The notes: generated from the letters alone by a model not told the origin. Positions 1 to 9,258 are shown, numbered from the stretch's first letter. The stretch is 64,000 nt of DNA from Bacteroidales bacterium (GCA_016290295.1 JAEETJ010000004.1:129912-193911), one strand, 5' to 3'. A program made the numbers and translations.

Positions 1-1860
1 AGTGACATTGTTGGTAGTACGGTCATTGCCAATGCTGCAAGTTCCATCATGGGTATACCACCCTCTGGTAGCGGCCAAGGACTTGGCGATATAACTTGTG
101 TTGGAATTGCACACATTCTCACTTTGAGAGGAAACAAAGTCGAACAGTTGCATCCATTCCGCCTCACTTGGCACATGCCAGCCTTCAGGACAAATACCTT
201 GAACTCCGCTACGATTGACTGAAGAGGAAGTTGAAGGATGTATCACGGCAGTCCAATTGTAAAGGTAACCATAGGTGGCAACAACACTATGGTCGTTGTC
301 TGGATTGTATCGATAAGGTGTACTATTGGAATAAGTGTTTCCCATGGCTATTTCTGTCCCATCGGAATAATGTTCAGTACGAAGGTTCTCACGCATCCAA
401 CATTGATTGCCTATCTTCACAGTATTGTATATATTGCCATCGTAATCCGTCACTGATGGAATGTCCGGACAAGCCTGTGCATACGCTGAACCACTCACAT
501 CCCTTATGCATCGTACTGAAAATCCATAGATATTAACAGCTTCTCCGATGAATACGGAAGAAGAGTTGTATACGAGAGTGCTTACATAAGCTTCGCTAGT
601 GGGGTTCGTAGTACTCCAGAAATGGGCTTCTTCACCAAAACCATAGGTGTAACCATTTCTACTATAAGCACCTGCTGGCAAAGCCGAAAAGAATGTGGTA
701 TTGTTGGTGGAAAGGTCGTTACCTACAGTACACGGCCCCGAATAAGTATGCCATCCTATGGTGTCCGCCAAAGACTTTGCTATACCATCACAGACATATT
801 CGTCCTGTTCTGAAACATAATCCACCAATTGCATCCATTCATCTGCACTCGGCACATGCCAACCCGTTGGACAAACCCCCTGAACCCCACTTGGGTTGTT
901 AGTAGATGTAAGCACAGCGTTCAATGCCGCTTTCAAATTATAGAGATAGCCATAAGTATAGACATTATTTGTGTCATTGTTAGGAACGTAACGGTAGCCA
1001 ACATTATGACTTGTAGTACTTCCAACAGGAATACTTGTACCATCAGCATAATGTGTGGCACGCAGGTTTTCCCTCATCCAACACTGTTCTCCAATCAGCA
1101 CCGTGTTATATATATTACCATCATAATCTGTCACCGTGGGAGTGCCTGGACAAGCTCTTCCTATGGCAGACTGGAATCGCAAGGTTAAAAATTGGGAATC
1201 GTGCTGAGTTTGAGTAATATGTTCACTTTCGAACTCCACCCCATCAATGATAACATACCCTACATACTCCATCATGTCGCCCAAAACAAATGTTTGATTT
1301 GTGCTTCCTTTCATTGCCTTGCCCAAGTCTAGCTTATAGCTGAGAGTCTGCCCCTCATATTCAATCATACTGCTTCCTCCATTACCTTTGCTTACCATTT
1401 TGATGCTGGCAGAGTATTTGCCTGACTGAGCATGTAGGAAATAAACCTGCGCATTGGGCAAGGACAACCTAAACCGATGCGTTCCGTCACTCAACAAGCC
1501 TTCATAACGGACAAGTTCTTTTCCCGACAAGTCGGAAACCCACAATGTAGTCCGACCTGCTTCAGCTTTATGCAATTGTACCGTAGTGATTCCATCAAAA
1601 GGATTAGGAATATTCTGCTCCAATGAAAAAACATTTGCTACATGTTCAGCAATACGCGTAGAATTTTGCATCTCCAAGACAGTGTCAGGCCAATAAATGG
1701 TTTCCGTCCAATTTCTGCTCAAGTTGCTTATCACTACCCGATTCAATCGCAGATATCTACCACTTGTGTCTTGACCTGAGAAAGTCAAGGTGACTACTTG
1801 CTGAGCACACAAAATCATACTTGTCAAACATATTGCAACTAAAAACAATAATCTTTTCAT
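1..1860 (-). CDS. Secreted FISUMP-domain protein (3' end outside window)
   Basis: An open frame runs on the minus strand from the ATG at 1858-1860 to the window edge, 620 codons without a stop. The N-terminus is a signal peptide ending MILCA|QQ, so cleavage would leave an N-terminal Gln. Residues 72-157 resemble a T9SS type A sorting domain (QNIPNPF at 82-88, then VSDLSGKELV), but here the domain is near the N-terminus. Two FISUMP domains (Fibrobacter succinogenes major paralogous domain, TIGR02145) follow from about residues 236 and 463, each opening with TDYDGNIYNTV, CWMRENLR and later GWHVPS. The second is cut by the window edge. FISUMP proteins are exported or surface proteins of unknown biochemical role. 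The substrate and the exact C-terminal anchor cannot be seen. Confidence 0.85.
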   Translation of the reverse strand, partial: MKRLLFLVAICLTSMILCAQQVVTLTFSGQDTSGRYLRLNRVVISNLSRNWTETIYWPDTVLEMQNSTRIAEHVANVFSLEQNIPNPFDGITTVQLHKAEAGRTTLWVSDLSGKELVRYEGLLSDGTHRFRLSLPNAQVYFLHAQSGKYSASIKMVSKGNGGSSMIEYEGQTLSYKLDLGKAMKGSTNQTFVLGDMMEYVGYVIIDGVEFESEHITQTQHDSQFLTLRFQSAIGRACPGTPTVTDYDGNIYNTVLIGEQCWMRENLRATHYADGTSIPVGSTTSHNVGYRYVPNNDTNNVYTYGYLYNLKAALNAVLTSTNNPSGVQGVCPTGWHVPSADEWMQLVDYVSEQDEYVCDGIAKSLADTIGWHTYSGPCTVGNDLSTNNTTFFSALPAGAYSRNGYTYGFGEEAHFWSTTNPTSEAYVSTLVYNSSSVFIGEAVNIYGFSVRCIRDVSGSAYAQACPDIPSVTDYDGNIYNTVKIGNQCWMRENLRTEHYSDGTEIAMGNTYSNSTPYRYNPDNDHSVVATYGYLYNWTAVIHPSTSSSVNRSGVQGICPEGWHVPSEAEWMQLFDFVSSQSENVCNSNTSYIAKSLAATRGWYTHDGTCSIGNDRTTNNVT

Positions 1861-1947
1861 AAGAGTTAATATGTTCACATTTTAGGAGTTTGAAGTTCTT
1901 AGGGAATCAAGTTTTTCCCAAAATATCGTCCTATATAATTTTATTTC

Positions 1948-1983
1948 AAAAAAAGGCAAATGCCAGAATATTCTGGCATTTGC
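1948..1983 (-). terminator. Rho-independent terminator of mscL
   Basis: A perfect 28-bp palindrome (arm GCAAATGCCAGAAT) at 1956-1983 is followed on the minus strand by a run of seven T (1948-1954). It lies 65 nt downstream of the mscL stop. A TATATTTG element at 2011-2018 (minus) could start FISUMP transcription upstream of this hairpin, but no clear -33 box supports it. Confidence 0.8.
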
Positions 1984-2048
1984 GGTTAGAAAAACTTATC
2001 TTTATTGCGGCAAATATAGCACTTAATTCGGAAATGTTTTTCTGTCTC

Positions 2049-2483
2049 TTATTTCTGTTTCAGCAGGTCTCTGATTTCGGTCAACAGAACTTCTTCCTTA
2101 GTGGGTTCTGGTTCTGCGGGAGCTGCGGGAGCTTCTTCCTCTGGTTTTTTCACCATATTGGAAGCTTTGTTGATCAGCTTAATCACCAAGAAAATACAGA
2201 AAGCAACGATGAGGAAATCTACTGTTGTCTGAATAAAGTTACCATAATTCAGCGTAACAGCCTCTTTGACTACTTCCTCACCATTCATGACGGCAGGTCT
2301 TAATGTTGCTGAAAGGGTCGTAAAATCGACATTCCCGATTAAAGCACCAATCAATGGCATCAGAAGGTCATTGACTAATGAGGTTACAATTTTGCCGAAC
2401 GCACCACCGATGATAACACCGATAGCCATGTCCATAACATTGCCTTTCATGGCAAATTCCTTAAATTCTTTGAAAAAACCCAT
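2049..2483 (-). CDS. mscL: Large-conductance mechanosensitive channel MscL
   Basis: The 144-residue protein is the inner-membrane tension-gated channel that releases solutes on hypo-osmotic shock. The N-terminus [20 protein letters not shown] and the following glycine-rich TM1 ([12 protein letters not shown]) are the family signature. TM2 lies around residues 82-105 ([18 protein letters not shown]). The C-terminus ends in the cytoplasmic helix [12 protein letters not shown] after an Ala/Pro/Glu linker. Length is normal for the family. It is a single-gene unit bounded by terminators at 1948-1983 and 2544-2583. Confidence 0.95.
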   Translation of the reverse strand: MGFFKEFKEFAMKGNVMDMAIGVIIGGAFGKIVTSLVNDLLMPLIGALIGNVDFTTLSATLRPAVMNGEEVVKEAVTLNYGNFIQTTVDFLIVAFCIFLVIKLINKASNMVKKPEEEAPAAPAEPEPTKEEVLLTEIRDLLKQK

Positions 2484-2536
2484 AGTGTATAAATTTAGTT
2501 AGTAAATAAAAATGATTTTCGTTATAAATGCTTCGG

Positions 2537-2544
2537 CAAAATTA
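2537..2544 (-). promoter_or_regulatory. mscL: Possible mscL -7 promoter element
   Basis: On the minus strand this reads TAATTTTG, matching TAnnTTTG, about 53 nt upstream of the mscL ATG. A TTTG lies further upstream at 2569-2572, but its spacing is longer than usual, so support is weak. Confidence 0.3.
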
Positions 2545-2583
2545 AAAAAAAAACTCTCTTGTTGTACACAAAGAGAGTTTTTA
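2544..2583 (-). terminator. Terminator of the ribosomal/rpoA operon
   Basis: A hairpin with arms ACTCTCTT and AAGAGAGT lies just downstream of rplQ. It is flanked by a long A-run on the mscL side, which is a T-run on the minus strand. The flanking tracts could also make it work in the opposite direction. Confidence 0.8.
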
Positions 2584-2612
2584 TTTTAAAGAAAATCTCA
2601 AGAACGTGCTGA

Positions 2613-3104
2613 TTATTCAGCGGCAGGAGCTTCTTCAGTAGCGGGAGCTTCAGCAACTGGAGCCTCAACTTCAGCCTTGGGAGCTGATTTCTTGCTACGT
2701 CTTGTTCTGGTGGTTTTCTTCTTGGTTTCGGTGGTGGTGTAAGTTTCATTGTAATCCACCAATTCGATGATGCACATTTCTGCGTTATCACCTTTTCTGA
2801 AACCGGTTTTCAGAATACGGGTATAACCGCCTGGACGGTCAGCCACCTTCTGGGAAACTTCTCTGAACAGTTCGCTAACGGCGAATTTGTTGTGCAGGGA
2901 AGCGAAAACCATACGTCTTGAGTGAGTGGTGTCATTCTTGCTGCGCGTAATCAACGGTTCCACAAATTTCTTCAACTCTTTAGCCTTGGCCAGAGTGGTA
3001 TGGATGTGTTTATGCATGATCAGTGAAGCAGCCATATTGGACAGCATGGCAGCTCTATGCGCGCTTGTTCTTCCTAAATGATTGATTCTTTTAGCGTGTC
3101 TCAT
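2613..3104 (-). CDS. rplQ: 50S ribosomal protein L17
   Basis: The 163-residue protein is a large-subunit component near the exit-tunnel side of the ribosome. The opening [20 protein letters not shown] is the L17 signature. The core ends near residue 125 and is followed by a low-complexity tail rich in K/R and then A/E/P, a common Bacteroidota extension. It is the last gene of the operon, starting 5 nt after the rpoA stop, in the conserved rpoA-rplQ order. Confidence 0.97.
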   Translation of the reverse strand: MRHAKRINHLGRTSAHRAAMLSNMAASLIMHKHIHTTLAKAKELKKFVEPLITRSKNDTTHSRRMVFASLHNKFAVSELFREVSQKVADRPGGYTRILKTGFRKGDNAEMCIIELVDYNETYTTTETKKKTTRTRRSKKSAPKAEVEAPVAEAPATEEAPAAE

Positions 3105-3109
3105 GATTC

Positions 3110-4105
3110 TTAATCCTTATCTAATTTATACTTTGATACATTCATTCCAAATTCCAGACCTTTCGACTTCACCAAATCTTCCAATTCGGCCAAAGATTTC
3201 TTACCGAAATTTCTGAACTTCAACAAATCGCTCTTATGAATAGCAACGAGGTCTCCCAAAGTCTCCAACTCAGCGGTTTTCAAGCAGTTCAACGCACGAA
3301 CTGACAAATCCATATCCACCAGTTTTGACTTCAGAATCTGACGGGTCAGCTTAGAAGCATCGTCAAATTCCTCATTGGAAACGCTGGTTTCCGGAGAGTC
3401 AACAGCAATCTTCTCGTCTGAGAACAAGGCAAAGTGCTGGATTAAAATCTTAGCTGCTTCTTTCAGAGCATCTTTCGGATGGATAGAACCATCGGTGTCG
3501 ATGTCAAGCACCAACTTCTCGAAGTCGGTACGCTGTTCAACACGGTAATTCTCAACGGCATATTTCACATTCTTGATAGGAGTGTGAATAGAGTCGATGG
3601 TAATTACACCGATGCCTTCGTGCAGTGATTTGTTCTCTTCAGCGGGCACATAGCCACGACCCTTATCGATAGTGATTTCCATAGAAAGCACTACTTCGGG
3701 TTCCATGCGGCAGATGAGCAAATCGGGATTCAGCACTTGGAAATAGTTCAAGAAACGGTTCATATCGCCAGCAGTGAATTTGTCCTGACCGGAGATAACG
3801 ATTTTTGCAGTTTCCGAGTTGTTGTTCTCGATTTTGTTTTTGAATCGAATCTGCTTGAGGTTAAGGATGATGTCGGTAACATCTTCCATAACACCCTGGA
3901 TAGAGGAAAATTCCTGCACCACGCCTTCGATTTTGATGGATGTGATGGCATAGCCTTCGAGCGAGGAAATTAAAACACGACGCAAGGCGTTTCCAATGGT
4001 CATACCGTACCCTTGCTGCAGGGGGCGGAACTCAAACTTACCATGGAAGTCGTCGGCTTCGATCATGATAACCTTGTCGGGCTTTTGAAACGTTAAAATT
4101 GCCAT
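3110..4105 (-). CDS. rpoA: DNA-directed RNA polymerase subunit alpha
   Basis: The 331-residue alpha subunit nucleates RNA polymerase assembly (N-terminal dimerisation domain, about residues 1-230, with [14 protein letters not shown]) and contacts UP elements and activators (C-terminal helix-hairpin-helix domain, with [10 protein letters not shown] and [10 protein letters not shown]). The start [12 protein letters not shown] at 4105 is chosen because family similarity begins there. An in-frame ATG at 4171 preceded by AGGAG would add 22 basic, Asn-rich residues without counterpart in the family. The gene sits in the normal place between rpsD and rplQ. Confidence 0.96.
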   Translation of the reverse strand: MAILTFQKPDKVIMIEADDFHGKFEFRPLQQGYGMTIGNALRRVLISSLEGYAITSIKIEGVVQEFSSIQGVMEDVTDIILNLKQIRFKNKIENNNSETAKIVISGQDKFTAGDMNRFLNYFQVLNPDLLICRMEPEVVLSMEITIDKGRGYVPAEENKSLHEGIGVITIDSIHTPIKNVKYAVENYRVEQRTDFEKLVLDIDTDGSIHPKDALKEAAKILIQHFALFSDEKIAVDSPETSVSNEEFDDASKLTRQILKSKLVDMDLSVRALNCLKTAELETLGDLVAIHKSDLLKFRNFGKKSLAELEDLVKSKGLEFGMNVSKYKLDKD

Positions 4106-4196
4106 TTCTATTTTGTTTTTATTGTTATTTACTTTTTTTATGCGGCGATTGCGGTTATTCCGCAATACCATGTTAACTCCTGGCTTTCAATCACCA

Positions 4197-4802
4197 TTAT
4201 TTGGAGTACAATTCAACGATAGCCTGTTCGTTGATAGTTTCAGGAATTTCCTCTCTTTCAGGATAATTCATGAATTTGCCGCTCATCATATTGCCGTCCC
4301 ATTCCAACCATGAGAAGGTATTGGTTTTACCGCTCAATGAGTTGGTGATCACTTCCAGAGATTTTGAACGTTCGCGAACTGCCACGATGTCTCCAGGAAC
4401 GAGCAGAGCTGAAGGAATATTGCAGATCTGACCATTCAGAAGGATATGTCTGTGGCTCACCAGCTGACGTGCAGCGGCTCTTGAAGGAGCAATACCCAAA
4501 CGGAACACCACATTGTCCAAACGTGATTCGATGAGTTTCATCAAGTTCTGACCAGTGATACCTTTCTTACGGGCAGCAGCGTGGAACAATTTTCTAAACT
4601 GACGTTCCAGAATACCGTAGGTATATTTTGCTTTCTGTTTTTCTTGCAGCTGCATACCATATTCTGATAATTTTGAACGTCTTCTGGACTGACCATGCTG
4701 TCCGGGAGGATAATTTTTGTGTTCAAAATATTTGTCAGCTCCATAAATAGGTTCATGGAACTTTCTTGCAATCTTGGTTTTAGGTCCTGTATATCTTGCC
4801 AT
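4197..4802 (-). CDS. rpsD: 30S ribosomal protein S4
   Basis: The 201-residue primary 16S rRNA-binding protein begins [15 protein letters not shown]. It contains the S4 RNA-binding domain around residues 92-155 ([12 protein letters not shown], then [13 protein letters not shown]). In many bacteria S4 also represses its own operon translationally. Zinc-binding N-terminal Cys residues are absent, so this is the zinc-independent form. It lies between rpsK and rpoA in the canonical order. The 91-nt gap to rpoA is longer than the gaps elsewhere in the cluster. Confidence 0.97.
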   Translation of the reverse strand: MARYTGPKTKIARKFHEPIYGADKYFEHKNYPPGQHGQSRRRSKLSEYGMQLQEKQKAKYTYGILERQFRKLFHAAARKKGITGQNLMKLIESRLDNVVFRLGIAPSRAAARQLVSHRHILLNGQICNIPSALLVPGDIVAVRERSKSLEVITNSLSGKTNTFSWLEWDGNMMSGKFMNYPEREEIPETINEQAIVELYSK

Positions 4803-4843
4803 TTTCTTGCTATTTTAAGGTTCTTTATACTGATTTTGATAAA

Positions 4844-5233
4844 TTATACACGTCTGCGTTTTGGAGGACGGCAACCATTGTGCGGAAGTGGAGTCACGTC
4901 GGTGATTTCTTCCACCATGATACCGGCGGCGTGAATAGTTCTGATAGCGGATTCTCTACCACCACCAGGTCCCTTTACAAAAACCTTAACTTTTCTTAAG
5001 CCAAGATCATAGGCGACTTTAGCACAATCCTGGGCAGCCATCTGAGCTGCATAGGGAGTGTTTTTCTTGGAGCCTCTGAATCCCATCTTACCAGCGGAAG
5101 ACCATGAAATAACTTGGCCGTCGCTGTTGGTGAGGGAAACAATAACATTATTGAACGACGCATAAACGAAGGCCTTGCCCATTGCATCAATTCTAACAAC
5201 TTTTTTCTTTGTTGATTTGGTATTCTTTGCCAT
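4844..5233 (-). CDS. rpsK: 30S ribosomal protein S11
   Basis: The 129-residue small-subunit platform protein begins [20 protein letters not shown]. It carries the conserved core [14 protein letters not shown] and the C-terminal signature [18 protein letters not shown] that contacts 16S rRNA near the mRNA exit. It is 26 nt downstream of rpsM and 41 nt upstream of rpsD, within one transcription unit. Confidence 0.97.
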   Translation of the reverse strand: MAKNTKSTKKKVVRIDAMGKAFVYASFNNVIVSLTNSDGQVISWSSAGKMGFRGSKKNTPYAAQMAAQDCAKVAYDLGLRKVKVFVKGPGGGRESAIRTIHAAGIMVEEITDVTPLPHNGCRPPKRRRV

Positions 5234-5259
5234 AATACTATTTCCTGATAATCAATTAA

Positions 5260-5634
5260 TTACTTAGTTGCTTTCTTCTTGTTTGCAACAGTTTTCTTAC
5301 GACCCTTACGAGTACGTGCGTTGTTCTTGGTACTCTGTCCACGTAACGGTAAACCGATACGATGACGAATGCCTCTGTAGCATCCGATGTCCATCAGACG
5401 CTTGATGTTCATCTGAACTTCCGAACGCAAAGCACCCTCTACCTTCATCTCGTTGATCATTCCACGGAGTGCTGCCAACTCATCATCATTCCATTCATTT
5501 ACCTTTTTGTCATGGCTGATACCGGCTTTGTCCAAAATACTAGCTGCAGTGCTGCGGCCAATACCATAGATGTAAGTCAAACCGATGACGCCTCTTTTGT
5601 TTTTCGGTAAATCAATACCTGCAATTCTTGCCAT
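5260..5634 (-). CDS. rpsM: 30S ribosomal protein S13
   Basis: The 124-residue head protein contacts P-site tRNA and forms inter-subunit bridges. The start [20 protein letters not shown] and the C-terminal [20 protein letters not shown] are diagnostic, followed by a basic tail that reaches the tRNA. Gene order and spacing are as expected, between rpmJ and rpsK. Confidence 0.97.
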   Translation of the reverse strand: MARIAGIDLPKNKRGVIGLTYIYGIGRSTAASILDKAGISHDKKVNEWNDDELAALRGMINEMKVEGALRSEVQMNIKRLMDIGCYRGIRHRIGLPLRGQSTKNNARTRKGRKKTVANKKKATK

Positions 5635-5667
5635 AGCTTAAAATCTATTTTTTAATGTTAATACTTA

Positions 5668-5784
5668 TTATCCTTGACGTTGTTTTTCTTTCGGGTTCTT
5701 TTTGTTGATAACATAGACCACGCCGTGTCTTCTGACCACCACGCAATCTTCCGATCTCTTTTTAACTGAAGCTCTTACTTTCAT
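5668..5784 (-). CDS. rpmJ: 50S ribosomal protein L36, zinc-lacking form
   Basis: The reading frame [20 protein letters not shown]... ends in NPKEKQRQG and is 38 residues, the standard L36 length. The zinc-ribbon positions of classical L36 (Cys11, Cys14, Cys27, His32) are Ser, Cys, Asn and Lys here, so only one ligand remains and the protein should not bind zinc. It lies between infA and rpsM, with 14 nt to infA, which is the conserved location. Confidence 0.95.
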   Translation of the reverse strand: MKVRASVKKRSEDCVVVRRHGVVYVINKKNPKEKQRQG

Positions 5785-5798
5785 CTCTAATATTATTT

Positions 5799-6020
5799 TT
5801 ATGATTTATGTCTGAATGTGATACGTCCTCTGGTCAAATCGTAAGGTGATACCTCAACCTGCACCTTGTCACCGGGCAGAATCTTGATATAATGCAGTCT
5901 CATCTTTCCTGAGATGGTCGCGATGATCACATGGCCATTTTCCAGCTGGACACGGAACATAGCGTTTCCTAAGGATTCGATGACGACACCGTCTAATTCA
6001 ATGGATGATTGTTTTGCCAT
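5799..6020 (-). CDS. infA: Translation initiation factor IF-1
   Basis: The 73-residue S1/OB-fold factor binds the ribosomal A site during initiation. The core motifs [26 protein letters not shown] and [11 protein letters not shown] are typical. The start [11 protein letters not shown] at 6020 is chosen over an upstream in-frame TTG at 6032, because IF-1 proteins begin MAKQ. The gene starts 12 nt after the map stop and so is probably translated from the same message. Confidence 0.96.
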   Translation of the reverse strand: MAKQSSIELDGVVIESLGNAMFRVQLENGHVIIATISGKMRLHYIKILPGDKVQVEVSPYDLTRGRITFRHKS

Positions 6021-6032
6021 ATCTTGATTCAA

Positions 6033-6836
6033 TTATATTTTCTCTTCTGTCCCCAACACTTCCCCGATGAACTTGTATGTTGATAAAACTCTGGTACCGT
6101 TTTTGGTGATGGCGATTTGGTGTTCATAGTGCGCCGCGGGTTTATGGTCCATGGTTCTGATGGTCCATTCGTCGCGTTCGCAGTAGATCTTGCGTGAACC
6201 CATGGTAATCATCGGTTCGATGCAGATGACCATGCCCTCACGCAATCTGTCACCCTTGCCAGGTTTGCCGTAGTTGCACACATCCGGTTTCTCGTGCATG
6301 TTTCTGCCGATACCGTGTCCGCACAACTCGCGAACAACCCCGTAGCCGAACGACTCGCAATAAGTCTGCACGGCATGGCCGATATCACCGGTAGTATTCC
6401 CCGCAACTGCGGCAGCTATTCCACGATAGAGAGACTCTTTGGTACGTTCCATCAGCAGTCTTTTCTCCTCCGACACATGTCCCACCGCAAAGGTGTAGGC
6501 ATAGTCGCCGTGATAGCCGTTCAGGTATGCTCCACAATCCACAGATATGATATCTCCTTCATTGAGCACCATTCCCTCTTTAGGAATACCGTGGACCACC
6601 ACATCGTTTACCGAGAGGCAGAGAGAGGCAGGAAAACCGTTATATCCTTTGAAGGATGGCACACCGCCGTTGTCTCTGATGTAGGTTTCCGCAATTCTGT
6701 CGAGATAGAGCAACGGAACTCCCGGTTTGATGTACTTGGCCACTTCGGCCAGAGTTTTTCCAACAAGCAAAGAACTTTTTTGTATTATTTCAATTTCCTC
6801 TTCGCTTTTCAAGCGAATCTTGTTAAACATATTCAT
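6033..6836 (-). CDS. map: Type I methionine aminopeptidase
   Basis: The 267-residue cytosolic dimetal enzyme removes the initiator Met from nascent proteins. All five metal ligands are visible: Asp100 and Asp111 (SVDCGAYLNGYHGDYAYTF), His174 (CGHGIG), Glu207 (IEPM) and Glu238 (YEHQIAI). The substrate-binding His82 (VHGIP) is also present. The start codon overlaps the secY stop by one nucleotide, which indicates translational coupling. A second Met two codons in is an alternative start. Confidence 0.96.
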   Translation of the reverse strand: MNMFNKIRLKSEEEIEIIQKSSLLVGKTLAEVAKYIKPGVPLLYLDRIAETYIRDNGGVPSFKGYNGFPASLCLSVNDVVVHGIPKEGMVLNEGDIISVDCGAYLNGYHGDYAYTFAVGHVSEEKRLLMERTKESLYRGIAAAVAGNTTGDIGHAVQTYCESFGYGVVRELCGHGIGRNMHEKPDVCNYGKPGKGDRLREGMVICIEPMITMGSRKIYCERDEWTIRTMDHKPAAHYEHQIAITKNGTRVLSTYKFIGEVLGTEEKI

Positions 6837-8191
6837 TAGTAAGCACCGCCGCTGTAGCGACCTTTAATTCTGCCGGATTTTGTCAAGCCGTCGTAATGTC
6901 TCATCAACAAATGGCTTTCGATTTGCTGAAGAGTATCCAGAACAACACCCACCATAATCAACAGAGAGGTACCGCCGAAGAACTGAGCGAACTGTTGGTT
7001 CACACCGAACAATCTCACGATAGCGGGCAGGATGGCCACGATAGCCAAGAAGATAGAGCCCGGGAGGGTGATTTTTGACATGATACCTTCAATCAGTTGG
7101 GCAGTTTGTTTACCAGGTTTCGTACCGGGGATAAAACCACCGTTCTTCTTCAGGTCTTCAGAAATCTGCTGAGGATTGATGGTGATAGCGGTATAGAAAT
7201 AGGTAAACAGGATGATCATGAGGAAGAACACAATGTTGTATCCCCATCCGTTATAATCAATGAAGCTGTGCCAGAAACCGCTGGTTGACTGTTCGGTAAC
7301 AGAAACGAAAGTCAAGGGGAGGAACATGATAGCCTGAGCGAAGATGATGGGCATAACGCCAGCAGCATTCACTTTCAAAGGCAGGAAGTTTCTCACACCA
7401 CCATACTGTTTGTTACCCACAATTCTTTTAGCGTACTGAACAGGAACACGACGTGTACCCTGAACGAGCATGATACAGAAAGCAATGATCAGCATCATAA
7501 TCACCAACTCGAGGATGAAGATGATAGGACCACCGTTCATATCACCGATACGTGAGCTGAACTCAGCTTTCAGAGCGAAAGGCAGACGGGCGATGATACC
7601 GATCATGATGATCATGGAGATACCGTTACCGATACCATTGTCGGTGATACGCTCACCCAGCCACATGATAAACAGGGTACCTGAAATCAAGAGGATAAAG
7701 GAGGTGACGGCAAACACTGACAAGTGACCAACCACCGGGGTAAGCATAGTCGGAGAGATAGCACCGCTGAACTGACCTTGGATCTGAGCGATATAAGCGG
7801 GGCCTTGGATAGCGACCACTGCCACAGTCAGATAACGGGTAATCTGGTTCAGTTTCTTTCTACCGCTCTCGCCTTCTTTCTGCAGACGCTGGAAATAAGG
7901 AACTGCCAGAGTCAGCAACTGGATAACGATAGATGCAGAGATATAGGGCATGATACCCAATGCGAAGATAGAGGCATTGGAGAATGCACCACCTGAGAAC
8001 AGGTCCAACATACCCAGCAGACCTTCCTGAGCCGACTTGGTAAATGCTGAGAGGGCACCGGGGTTGATACCCGGAAGCACCACGTGAGCTCCCAAACGAT
8101 AGATCAGGATGATAAAGAGGGTATAAAGAATTCTCTTTCTCAGATCCTCGATTCTAAAAATGTTTTTTATGGTCTCGATAAATTTTTTCAT
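6836..8191 (-). CDS. secY: Preprotein translocase subunit SecY
   Basis: The 451-residue protein forms the channel of the Sec translocon, which also feeds T9SS cargo into the periplasm. It begins MKKFIETIKNIFRIEDLRKR and has about ten hydrophobic segments. The plug-region motif LLGMLDLFSGGAF and the sequence GIGNGISMIIMIGI are characteristic. The C-terminal cytoplasmic tail YDGLTKSGRIKGRYSGGAY is normal. It lies between rplO and map. Confidence 0.97.
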   Translation of the reverse strand: MKKFIETIKNIFRIEDLRKRILYTLFIILIYRLGAHVVLPGINPGALSAFTKSAQEGLLGMLDLFSGGAFSNASIFALGIMPYISASIVIQLLTLAVPYFQRLQKEGESGRKKLNQITRYLTVAVVAIQGPAYIAQIQGQFSGAISPTMLTPVVGHLSVFAVTSFILLISGTLFIMWLGERITDNGIGNGISMIIMIGIIARLPFALKAEFSSRIGDMNGGPIIFILELVIMMLIIAFCIMLVQGTRRVPVQYAKRIVGNKQYGGVRNFLPLKVNAAGVMPIIFAQAIMFLPLTFVSVTEQSTSGFWHSFIDYNGWGYNIVFFLMIILFTYFYTAITINPQQISEDLKKNGGFIPGTKPGKQTAQLIEGIMSKITLPGSIFLAIVAILPAIVRLFGVNQQFAQFFGGTSLLIMVGVVLDTLQQIESHLLMRHYDGLTKSGRIKGRYSGGAY

Positions 8192-8223
8192 GAGATGTAA
8201 TATAAGTATTATTTACATTTGTA

Positions 8224-8700
8224 TTATTCAGCTGCGGGAGCGTCAACTTTTTCACCGATCACGGTAATCTGACCACCGGCGTTATTGATGGCAGCCTTAG
8301 CGGTTTCTGAGAAAGCGTGTGCGCTCACTTTCAAAGCGGCTTTCAGTTCGCCTTTGCCCAACACCTTGATCAAAGCGTTTTTCTTAGCCAGACCATTAGC
8401 CTGCAATACTTCGGGGGTAATTTCTTTCACGCCCTTGTTATCTGCCAGGTTCTGGAGAGTGCTGATGTTGATGGCGTTATATTCCACACGGTTGATATTC
8501 TTGAAACCTCTCTTAGGCATGATTCTGTAGATAGGCATCTGACCGCCTTCGAAACCGATTTTGCGGCTGTAACCTGATCTGGACTGGGCACCTTTATGAC
8601 CTCTTGTAGAAGTACCGCCTTTACCTGATCCTTGACCTCTACCTACTCTTTTCGACAACTTAGTTGCGTTCTCAGCTGGTTTTAAACTGTTCAAATTCAT
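8224..8700 (-). CDS. rplO: 50S ribosomal protein L15
   Basis: The 158-residue late-assembly protein begins MNLNSLKPAENATKLSKRVG. It has the Gly-rich rRNA-binding arm GRGQGSGKGGTSTRGHKGAQ and the core SRKIGFEGGQMPIYRIMPKR. A short acidic, Ala-rich tail closes the protein. It sits 32 nt after rpmD and 32 nt before secY. Confidence 0.97.
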   Translation of the reverse strand: MNLNSLKPAENATKLSKRVGRGQGSGKGGTSTRGHKGAQSRSGYSRKIGFEGGQMPIYRIMPKRGFKNINRVEYNAINISTLQNLADNKGVKEITPEVLQANGLAKKNALIKVLGKGELKAALKVSAHAFSETAKAAINNAGGQITVIGEKVDAPAAE

Positions 8701-8732
8701 CTCTTCTATGTAATTTCAAGATTAATACTCAA

Positions 8733-8912
8733 TTAAATTTCTTCTACCGTAACCAAATGTTTAACGGCATTCACGATACCCAGAATCTGTGGGGTAGCGT
8801 TGTGTTCTACGGTCTGGTGCATTTTTCTGATTCCTAATGCTTCCAATGATCTTTTCTGGCGCAATGGTTTGTCGATAGCGCTTCTCACTTGTGTGATTTT
8901 AATTCTTTTCAT
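8733..8912 (-). CDS. rpmD: 50S ribosomal protein L30
   Basis: The 59-residue protein starts MKRIKITQVRSAIDKPLRQK and ends LVTVEEI, the normal L30 length. The ATG at 8912 is preferred to an in-frame start 60 nt upstream because L30 proteins begin here; an AAGGG lies just upstream. It is the first gene of this operon fragment. In most bacteria rpsE lies directly upstream, but here 422 nt of non-coding DNA and a divergent adhesin gene follow. Confidence 0.95.
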   Translation of the reverse strand: MKRIKITQVRSAIDKPLRQKRSLEALGIRKMHQTVEHNATPQILGIVNAVKHLVTVEEI

Positions 8913-9128
8913 CCCTTCAAATATTATTTTTGTTGTTAATTTCGTTAGCCATTTAAAAGCAAAATAGTGCAAATTTGGAAGAAAATTGCAACTATTTATT
9001 CACATTTAGACATTCATAAAACCCACCGAGCACAATCCAATCATTATTATAAAGTCCGTGAAATCAAGTAGTTGCGAGTTTTTCGAGTTCAGTTATTCTA
9101 CTTCTTCTATTTCACTTCAAAAGGTTTG

Positions 9129-9136
9129 CAAATATA
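9129..9136 (-). promoter_or_regulatory. Candidate -7 element for the rpmD-rplQ operon
   Basis: The minus strand reads TATATTTG, matching TAnnTTTG, 217 nt upstream of rpmD. A CTTTG lies 15-16 nt further upstream. The long 5' leader (8913-9128) contains no ORF or RNA gene I recognise. Confidence 0.45.
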
Positions 9137-9151
9137 CATCTTTTTTTTATG

Positions 9152-9159
9152 CAAAGATA
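9152..9159 (-). promoter_or_regulatory. Second candidate -7 element for the rpmD operon
   Basis: The minus strand reads TATCTTTG, an exact TAnnTTTG match and the commonest variant in this window. It is either an alternative start site or contributes the -33 box of the element at 9129-9136. Confidence 0.35.
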
Positions 9160-9250
9160 AGGATAGATTTTTTTTGTTGAAAAAATTTCTCCTGTCGAAA
9201 AAAAAGAAAAAAAATTTTTCAATAGCAAACAATTTCTCAAAAAAAAATAC

Positions 9251-9258
9251 TACTTTTG
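9251..9258 (+). promoter_or_regulatory. Candidate -7 promoter element of the 9335 gene
   Basis: TACTTTTG lies 77 nt upstream of the ATG at 9335, after an A/T-rich stretch (9140-9250) with long homopolymer runs. No clear -33 box is visible. Confidence 0.45.

Noticed and set aside
231..1217. Small plus-strand frames between 231 and 1217
   Set aside because: They lie opposite the uninterrupted FISUMP frame, which has a signal peptide and conserved domains.
1890..2303. Plus-strand frame overlapping mscL
   Set aside because: It is antisense to a confidently identified mscL and crosses its terminator hairpin.
8733..8972. Longer start for rpmD at 8972
   Set aside because: It adds 20 residues with no L30 counterpart; L30 homology and length fit the ATG at 8912.
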